Of a stretch of 64,000 nucleotides of DNA, positions 59,498-64,000 are shown piece after piece. The notes under the pieces were generated by a model. The model was not told the origin of the DNA, searched no databases, and saw nothing but the letters and a program-made list of their open reading frames with translations. How positions within the stretch are numbered: position 1 is the stretch's first letter; the number at the start of each line of letters is the position of its first letter. A program made the position numbers and the translations under genes. Source of the stretch: CALMFG01 sp963674805. Lineage in GTDB: Bacteria; Bacillota; Clostridia; Christensenellales; CALMFG01. The stretch is from the NCBI GenBank assembly GCA_963674805.2, contig CAXXNY010000006.1, forward strand, positions 162,112 through 226,111, given 5' to 3'.

Positions 59498-60652
59498 TTA
59501 TTGAAACCAGATATCCCGACATGTTTTAATTGCAACTCTGCCATTTTGACCAATATATTGATTTTTATTAATAGTAAAATCAGCTTTTATCTTTACATCC
59601 AAATCAAGCCAAGAATAGGACATAAAAGCACCAGTAGAACTGAGTTCGAATTGAAAAGCTTCTCCAGAAGTTGTTACAGCTATACCATAGGTTTGACCCG
59701 CAACAAAAATGACATTGCCGTAATCGGCAGTGGGTATTTTTTCTCCAGCACTTGATATTAATTCACCTTTGTCCGTTATAAATAATTCGCCATTCTTAGA
59801 AATTGAAACGACATCATCATACAGCACAATTGAACAGGCACCATTGCTATCTCCATCTGCAGGCGCAATCATATAGATATTACCGTTTTCGGCACGGGCA
59901 TAGTCTGTTAAATTGGTATAATTGTAGATGGAAATTATTTTATCATCGATAGGGATGTTTTCAACAAAAAAAGCAGGAGCAGGGCTGGAAAATTTTATAT
60001 GTAGCAAGTACACACTACCATCCTTTTTTAACAAAGCATTATATTGAATATTCTCAATTTCCGTGAAGAAATCAGAAGAAATACTATCAAAATATCCGTA
60101 GGAATAACTTTCAAAGTATTTTGTATCTAATTTTTCAGGCTTTGATGAAAAATCGTAACCGCATATTTGTGCTGTTCCGTCATCTAATATAAAAACAATA
60201 TTATTATTCCATTGAGTGATATTCTTAACATTTTTAAGCTCAGTAATTTTTTCAGGATTGCTATATTGCTCTTTATTACCGAGGCCAAGCAAACCGAAAG
60301 TATTATCCCCCCATGACCATACATCACCAGATTGATCGATAGCAAAATAACTATCATCAAAGGCAAAGACCTGCTCAATATTTGAAAGAGAGTTAATTTT
60401 TTGGGCTTTTTTATATTGGGAAAAGAAATGATTAGAATTGTATTCACCAATGCTAAATACATCGCCTAAATCGGATATGACTATAACCTCGTCACCAAAA
60501 GCGATAGGGGATTGATAAGCAGCAGAGAGTGTAGATTTGTAGCTTGATACTGTTGGGTTTGATGCTGTTGAACTTGATGCGCAGGCCGGTAGGCTAAAAA
60601 AAAGAAGAATTGCTATAACTAAAATGAGCATAATTTTACTTAATTTTGACAT
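59498..60652 (-). CDS. RCC1-repeat-like lipoprotein
   Basis: 384 residues from ATG 60652 (AGGAGGAG upstream). Signal peptide with lipobox LPAC (Cys24). RCC1/BLIP-II-type repeats are visible: DQSGDVWSWGDNTFGLLGLGNKEQ..., LDDGTAQICGYDF, ENGNIYMIAP, FITDKGELISSAG, VTTSGEAFQFELS. These suggest a beta-propeller exposed on the cell surface. AT-rich, leftward, against the phage late genes: a moron. Function unknown. Confidence 0.8.
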   Translation of the reverse strand: MSKLSKIMLILVIAILLFFSLPACASSSTASNPTVSSYKSTLSAAYQSPIAFGDEVIVISDLGDVFSIGEYNSNHFFSQYKKAQKINSLSNIEQVFAFDDSYFAIDQSGDVWSWGDNTFGLLGLGNKEQYSNPEKITELKNVKNITQWNNNIVFILDDGTAQICGYDFSSKPEKLDTKYFESYSYGYFDSISSDFFTEIENIQYNALLKKDGSVYLLHIKFSSPAPAFFVENIPIDDKIISIYNYTNLTDYARAENGNIYMIAPADGDSNGACSIVLYDDVVSISKNGELFITDKGELISSAGEKIPTADYGNVIFVAGQTYGIAVTTSGEAFQFELSSTGAFMSYSWLDLDVKIKADFTINKNQYIGQNGRVAIKTCRDIWFQ

Positions 60653-60783
60653 GAATACTCCTCCTAAACAGAATAGTGTTAAAAACAGTATATAACACAA
60701 TAAATGTTTAATCTATAAATAATAGTAAAATAATAAAAAATTATATTGCCTGATAGAAAATCATCAAAAAACAAGAAGAAACT

Positions 60784-61002
60784 TTGTCGACTATATATAA
60801 AGAGATAAGCATGTATGAAGTGCTGCAACTATTCCAAAAAGGCGAGCCGATTACAATGGGTGAGCTGATATCTAAAGGAGTAACGCAAAGAACGGTATAC
60901 AGCTTGCTGGGAAAGGACTGGACTATAAAGTGCGATAATGGAAAAGGGATGAATGAAGCATACCAGCTGACCGAGATTGGGTATAGGGCTATGGGGATAT
61001 AA
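60784..61002 (+). CDS. Small HTH-like protein B (paralogue of A)
   Basis: 72 residues from TTG 60784, or 63 from ATG 60811. Close to protein A (YEVLQLFQKGEPITMGELISKGVTQRTVY). No strong ribosome site: AAAGAG before 60811 is weak, as expected if the upstream region was replaced by the cargo insertion. Last gene before attR. Confidence 0.6.
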   Translation: MSTIYKEISMYEVLQLFQKGEPITMGELISKGVTQRTVYSLLGKDWTIKCDNGKGMNEAYQLTEIGYRAMGI

Positions 61003-61012
61003 AAATCACCGA

Positions 61013-61044
61013 TTTGAGGACAAATTGAGGACACTTTGAGGACA
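61013..61044 (+). repeat. Putative integrase arm-type sites, right end (three copies)
   Basis: TTTGAGGACA at 61013-61022 and 61035-61044, ATTGAGGACA at 61024-61033: 11-bp phase throughout. Same sequence as the left-end pair. A second 10-bp-phased set TCGAAAA at 61052, 61062 and 61072 follows; a single TCGAAAAG also stands at 23018. Confidence 0.65.
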
Positions 61045-61155
61045 AAAAGTCTCGAAAAGCCTCGAAAAACGTCGAAAAGGCAAACGGGCATACGTATTTT
61101 TCGACACTTTTCAGGAATCAATATATAGTGCGAACGCGCAAAATTCAAATAATAA

Positions 61156-61180
61156 AACCACCATATATGGTGGTTTTTTC
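61156..61180. terminator. Hairpin terminator before attR
   Basis: AAACCACCATA/TATGGTGGTTT then T residues, ends the rightward transcript at the prophage end. Confidence 0.7.
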
Positions 61181-61228
61181 TTGGTACACCCGACTGGATT
61201 TGAACCAGCGGCCTTTCGAGTCGGAGTC
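61181..61228. repeat. attR, 48-bp core repeat
   Basis: Identical to 22968-23015; it is the 3' part of the intact tRNA gene. Confidence 0.93.
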
Positions 61229-61258
61229 GAATGCTCTATCCAGCTGAGCTACGGGTGT
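61182..61258 (-). tRNA. tRNA-Arg (anticodon CCG)
   Basis: 77 nt with encoded CCA. Acceptor ACACCCG/CGGGTGT, D arm GCTC-AGCTGGATA-GAGC, anticodon stem TTCGA/TCGAA with loop CTCCGAC (anticodon CCG, reads CGG), T arm GCTGGTTCAAATCCAGT. The integration target; the prophage restores its 3' half. Confidence 0.95.
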
Positions 61259-61416
61259 ATGATTAATGGTTTTCCCATGCGCTATTATAACTGTGACGCT
61301 CGTGATAGTCAAATCATTTTTACCATATCTTTTATATTCATACGCATATCAAGATCGTTAATACCGTCCGATAAAAGGTATATCACAAAAAAAGTTATAA
61401 AATATAAAATAATATC

Positions 61417-61445
61417 TTGCAATATACAGTAGTGTATGTTATATT
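61417..61445 (+). promoter_or_regulatory. PadR promoter with an internal palindrome
   Basis: TTGCAA (61417-61422), 17 bp, TATATT (61440-61445). A perfect inverted repeat ATACA-GTAG-TGTAT (61424-61437) fills the spacer, a PadR-type operator candidate for autoregulation. Nothing else is seen between the tRNA and this promoter. Confidence 0.6.
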
Positions 61446-61470
61446 ATAGCCATCCAAAGGAGGTGTTCTC

Positions 61471-61788
61471 TTGAATATCCAATTTAAAAAAGGGATTCTG
61501 GAGCTCTTAGTACTCTCCTTGCTGCTGGAACAAGACAGGTATGGATATGAATTGGTCAACGAGATTTCAAAGAATATCATGATATCAGAAGGCACCATTT
61601 ATCCGCTGCTTCGCCGGCTTAACAGCGACGGATACTTCGAAACATACCTGAAAGAGTCCACAGAGGGGCCTCCGAGAAAGTATTACAAAATCACCGAACG
61701 CGGTGTGGAGGCGCATAAAGAGTTAAGAGACGAGTGGGAAAAATTCCTGATAGGAGTTAGTAAAATTTTAAAAGGAGACAAACGATGA
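61471..61788 (+). CDS. PadR-family transcriptional regulator
   Basis: 105 residues from TTG with AAAGGAGGTG upstream. Winged helix: GILELLVLSLLLEQDRYGYELVNEI, EGTIYPLLRRLNSDGYFETYLKESTEGPPRKYYKITERG. Four-base overlap with the next gene (ATGA), so the pair is one operon. Confidence 0.93.
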   Translation: MNIQFKKGILELLVLSLLLEQDRYGYELVNEISKNIMISEGTIYPLLRRLNSDGYFETYLKESTEGPPRKYYKITERGVEAHKELRDEWEKFLIGVSKILKGDKR

Positions 61789-63488
61789 ACAAGAATGAGT
61801 TTATGAGAAAGCTGAAAGAATGCTTAGTCGGCATGAACCAAACCGACAAGCGTGAGATTCTGCTCGATTATGAAGAACATTTTTTAGACGGCATCAAGGA
61901 AGGGCGGACAGAAGAAGAAATAAGTGCCTCTCTGGGCGATCCGAAGGACATCGCGGCGAATCTTAAAAAAGCAAGCGCAGAGTCCAGCCGCAACACTGAC
62001 GGCGTCAATACAGCAGGCTATATTATCGGCATTATCGCACTGGCGTTTGGGTGTATCTGGCTGGTCGGATTCGTAGTCAGCCTTTTAGGCACATTGTTGG
62101 GCGGCGCAGCCACCCTAGCAGTAGTTTCGGTGCTTCCGCTTTCGGCGGCAATCAAATTCACGGTCATTTGTGCACTGGTATTGACTTTGTCTGTCGGCGT
62201 AATGATCATTTTTGGCTTAATCAAACTGACGGTTTTGATCATCAGATGGTTTACCACAATGATCAATGGCCTCACTGTGAATGAAGAAAAGCGCATTAAG
62301 AAAGAAGTGAAGATGATCAAATTCCCGGCGTGGCTCTGGATCGTATTGGCTGTTCTGGCTGTATTATCGTTAGGTGGTGTTATTTACGGCGGTATCAATT
62401 TTGGGATTGATATGGCGGAGAAATATCAGAACGGCGAATTGGACCAGATCATTACGGATATTGAACGGTTTGAAGACTGGGACGATTTGGATGACATTGA
62501 CGATATTGACGACATTGAGTTTTTCTTTGAGAGCTTTGAAAGCCTTGACGACTACCAAATCTGGCACGATGCAAAAAGCATCGTGCCGGTAGTCGATAAT
62601 CTGGGAAGAGGGTGCTGGTTTATGGGTTTTTTTAATGTTGGCGCAAGCCGTACTGTGTTGGATACACAGAATCTGGACCTGACAGGCATTTCCGAAGTCG
62701 AGATCACAGCAAGTTCGGCGGCGGTATCCGTAAAATCAGGCGATGAAGCGCAGGCCGTACTGACCGGCAGATCGCTGCTTAAAAGCGAAAAAATCACGTT
62801 AAGGCAAACCGGCAGTACGCTGAAAATATCGATCCAGGACCGTGTATGGTCACCGGGCACACAGAACCTGCAGCTGGAAGTGGTATTGCCGGAAGGTTTG
62901 GATACACTGTCGGTCAAGACATCAAGCGGCAGTACGTCTGTGGATGAAATACAGGCGAACGTACTGGATTTGGAATGTTCCAGCGGTCTGGTCAGGGTTG
63001 ACGGCGGCGGATACGGGTATGACGAAATTTTGCTGAAGAGTTCCTCGGGCCTGGCGTCATTAAACAATGTTTCTGATGCGAATATGGTTAAACTGCAAAA
63101 CACCTCCGGGATGGTAAAAATAGAAGATGTAACAGCAGACAGCTTTATCATTAAAAGCTCGTCAGGATCTGTTCACTGCGATCGTATCACAGGAAACCTT
63201 GAAGTGGATGCCACATCGGGTAATGTTAATATAGACGGCGCTTTGGGCACCGGCAGCAGCCGTATTGAATGCTCAAGCGGCAGAATTTCACTGAATCTAG
63301 AAAAGACCCCGATGAAAATTACCGCCAGCACGTCTTCCGGCAGAATCAGCATACAGGATACGGATATGTTTTCTGTCAGCCTGCTTGCCGATCATGAGTT
63401 TGTCGGTGAATACGGCGACGGAACCGAAGCAAAGGCGGACCTGACTGTGAAGGCAACCAGCGGGAGTGTTAATATTGATTTCAAGTAA
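61785..63488 (+). CDS. DUF1700 / DUF4097 membrane protein
   Basis: 567 residues. N-terminal HAAS/DUF1700 domain (about 1-60: KNEFMRKLKECLVGMNQTDKREILLDYEEHF), TM segments (about 75-105, 113-145, 180-205), an acidic Asp-rich loop (DDLDDIDDIDDIE), then a DUF4097 beta-helix domain (about 295-567) with repeating TSSGS/SSSGxV motifs. PadR-partner membrane protein families of this type respond to envelope stress or antibiotic challenge; the function is not established here. Confidence 0.85.
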   Translation: MNKNEFMRKLKECLVGMNQTDKREILLDYEEHFLDGIKEGRTEEEISASLGDPKDIAANLKKASAESSRNTDGVNTAGYIIGIIALAFGCIWLVGFVVSLLGTLLGGAATLAVVSVLPLSAAIKFTVICALVLTLSVGVMIIFGLIKLTVLIIRWFTTMINGLTVNEEKRIKKEVKMIKFPAWLWIVLAVLAVLSLGGVIYGGINFGIDMAEKYQNGELDQIITDIERFEDWDDLDDIDDIDDIEFFFESFESLDDYQIWHDAKSIVPVVDNLGRGCWFMGFFNVGASRTVLDTQNLDLTGISEVEITASSAAVSVKSGDEAQAVLTGRSLLKSEKITLRQTGSTLKISIQDRVWSPGTQNLQLEVVLPEGLDTLSVKTSSGSTSVDEIQANVLDLECSSGLVRVDGGGYGYDEILLKSSSGLASLNNVSDANMVKLQNTSGMVKIEDVTADSFIIKSSSGSVHCDRITGNLEVDATSGNVNIDGALGTGSSRIECSSGRISLNLEKTPMKITASTSSGRISIQDTDMFSVSLLADHEFVGEYGDGTEAKADLTVKATSGSVNIDFK

Positions 63489-63515
63489 TCCCCAATATAT
63501 TTCCTGATTGTACAG

Positions 63516-63557
63516 GCATCAGAGAGCGGCATATCGCTGTGCTGATGCTCTTTTTTT
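63516..63557 (+). terminator. Terminator after the DUF1700 gene
   Basis: GCATCAG/CTGATGC outer stem with an inner hairpin and a run of seven T. Confidence 0.75.
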
Positions 63558-63610
63558 ATATGCGGAAGTATAGTATGATAGATGGGCAAAACGATAATGG
63601 AACGGTGAAA

Positions 63611-64000
63611 ATGAAAAAACGGATTGTGGTCGGCATGTCCGGCGGGGTTGACTCTGCTGTGGCGGCCGCTAAATTAAAACAGCAGGGCCTGGACGTTGTC
63701 GGGGTCTTTATGAAAAATTGGGATGAATCGGTTGACGGATTTGAATGCACCGCGGCGGCGGACTTCAGGGATGTTCAGGCGGTATGCGAAACGCTGGATA
63801 TGCCCTATTATACGGTCAACTTTCAGAAGGAATATTACGACCGTGTATTCAGCTATTTTTTAGCAGAATATAAAGCGGGACGCACGCCGAATCCGGATGT
63901 CATGTGCAACAGCGAAATTAAGTTTGACGCTTTTCTTTCGTTTGCCTATAAAACAGGAGCAGAAGCGATTGCGACCGGGCATTACGCACGCCTGAATAAA
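63611..64000 (+). CDS. mnmA: tRNA-specific 2-thiouridylase MnmA (5' part; cut by window end)
   Basis: 130 codons visible. Inserts sulfur at U34 of Glu, Gln and Lys tRNAs. PP-loop GMSGGVDSAVAA (residues 8-19), FMKNW, and PNPDVMCNSEIKF with the catalytic Cys, then TGHYAR. GGAACGG is a weak ribosome site before the ATG. Confidence 0.95.
   Translation, partial: MKKRIVVGMSGGVDSAVAAAKLKQQGLDVVGVFMKNWDESVDGFECTAAADFRDVQAVCETLDMPYYTVNFQKEYYDRVFSYFLAEYKAGRTPNPDVMCNSEIKFDAFLSFAYKTGAEAIATGHYARLNK

Larger units (their letters stand above)
22968..61228. mobile_element. Complete siphovirus-type prophage integrated in tRNA-Arg(CCG)
   Basis: Bounded by a perfect 48-bp direct repeat (22968-23015 and 61181-61228); the right copy is the 3' part of an intact tRNA gene. 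Contains integrase, CI/LexA-like repressor, Cro-like gene, antirepressor, SSB, replication proteins, terminase, HK97-type head genes, TP901-1-type tail genes, tape measure, endolysin and holins in canonical order. Unit length 38,213 bp. Several accessory genes at both ends and one mid-element. Two structural/lysis genes have frameshifts. Confidence 0.95.

Noticed and set aside
1..64000. CRISPR array or insertion sequences
   Set aside because: No array of regularly spaced repeats and no transposase-type protein was found in either strand.

Overview
The window is a stretch of a low-to-mid GC Bacillota (Firmicutes) chromosome, most likely Clostridia/Eubacteriales, carrying one complete integrated siphovirus-type prophage. 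The host assignment rests on a T-box leader in front of pheST, strong purine-rich Shine-Dalgarno sites, frequent TTG/GTG starts, the zapA-mutS2 pair, a two-component system next to htrA, and a PadR-DUF1700/DUF4097 pair. Genus cannot be named from the sequence alone.

Host left flank (1-22967): pyrimidine-nucleoside phosphorylase, a 1-phosphofructokinase-family kinase, a YjbQ protein, pyruvate kinase with the extra C-terminal PEP-utiliser domain, an aspartate-type aminotransferase, T-box plus pheS-pheT, a sulfotransferase-like protein, ZapA with an extraordinary acidic tail, MutS2, a DUF523 protein, a response regulator / histidine kinase / HtrA operon, a divergent sugar-binding-type lipoprotein, a PlsC acyltransferase with a zinc ribbon, a GltS-like symporter and a 59-residue membrane protein.

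Prophage (22968-61228, 38,213 bp between the two repeat starts): it sits in the 3' half of a tRNA-Arg(CCG) gene, bounded by a perfect 48-bp direct repeat. Layout from the left: attL; a three-gene rightward AT-rich cargo operon of unknown function (23205-24995); a leftward lysogeny operon (29952 down to 25020) consisting of a LexA/CI-like autocleavable repressor, a TIR-domain protein, two membrane proteins, a restriction-endonuclease-like protein and the tyrosine integrase; an immunity region with three matching 17-bp operators and a Cro-like gene; early genes (Rha/ORF6C antirepressor, small proteins, SSB, HNH, two paralogous replication HTH proteins, DNA methyltransferase, DUF1492-type late regulator); a 904-residue ROCO-type GTPase with its own promoter placed between the late regulator and the packaging genes; HNH, terminase, portal, protease, capsid, connectors, tail, tape measure, tail fibre, lysis genes; and a right-end cargo of two leftward secreted lipoproteins (one with RCC1-like repeats) inserted in a duplicated holin/small-HTH segment. 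The major capsid gene and an M15-type peptidase gene each carry a single-base frameshift, so the prophage may be defective, unless these are assembly errors.

Host right flank (61182-64000): the intact tRNA-Arg, PadR regulator with an autoregulatory-looking palindrome, a DUF1700/DUF4097 membrane protein, and the start of mnmA.

The best candidates for new biology are accessory genes of the prophage: the ROCO GTPase with a C-terminal GDNN tail, the TIR / two-TM / nuclease set expressed with the repressor, and the three-gene attL-proximal operon. All look like lysogen-expressed conflict or conversion genes; their functions are inferred, not shown.
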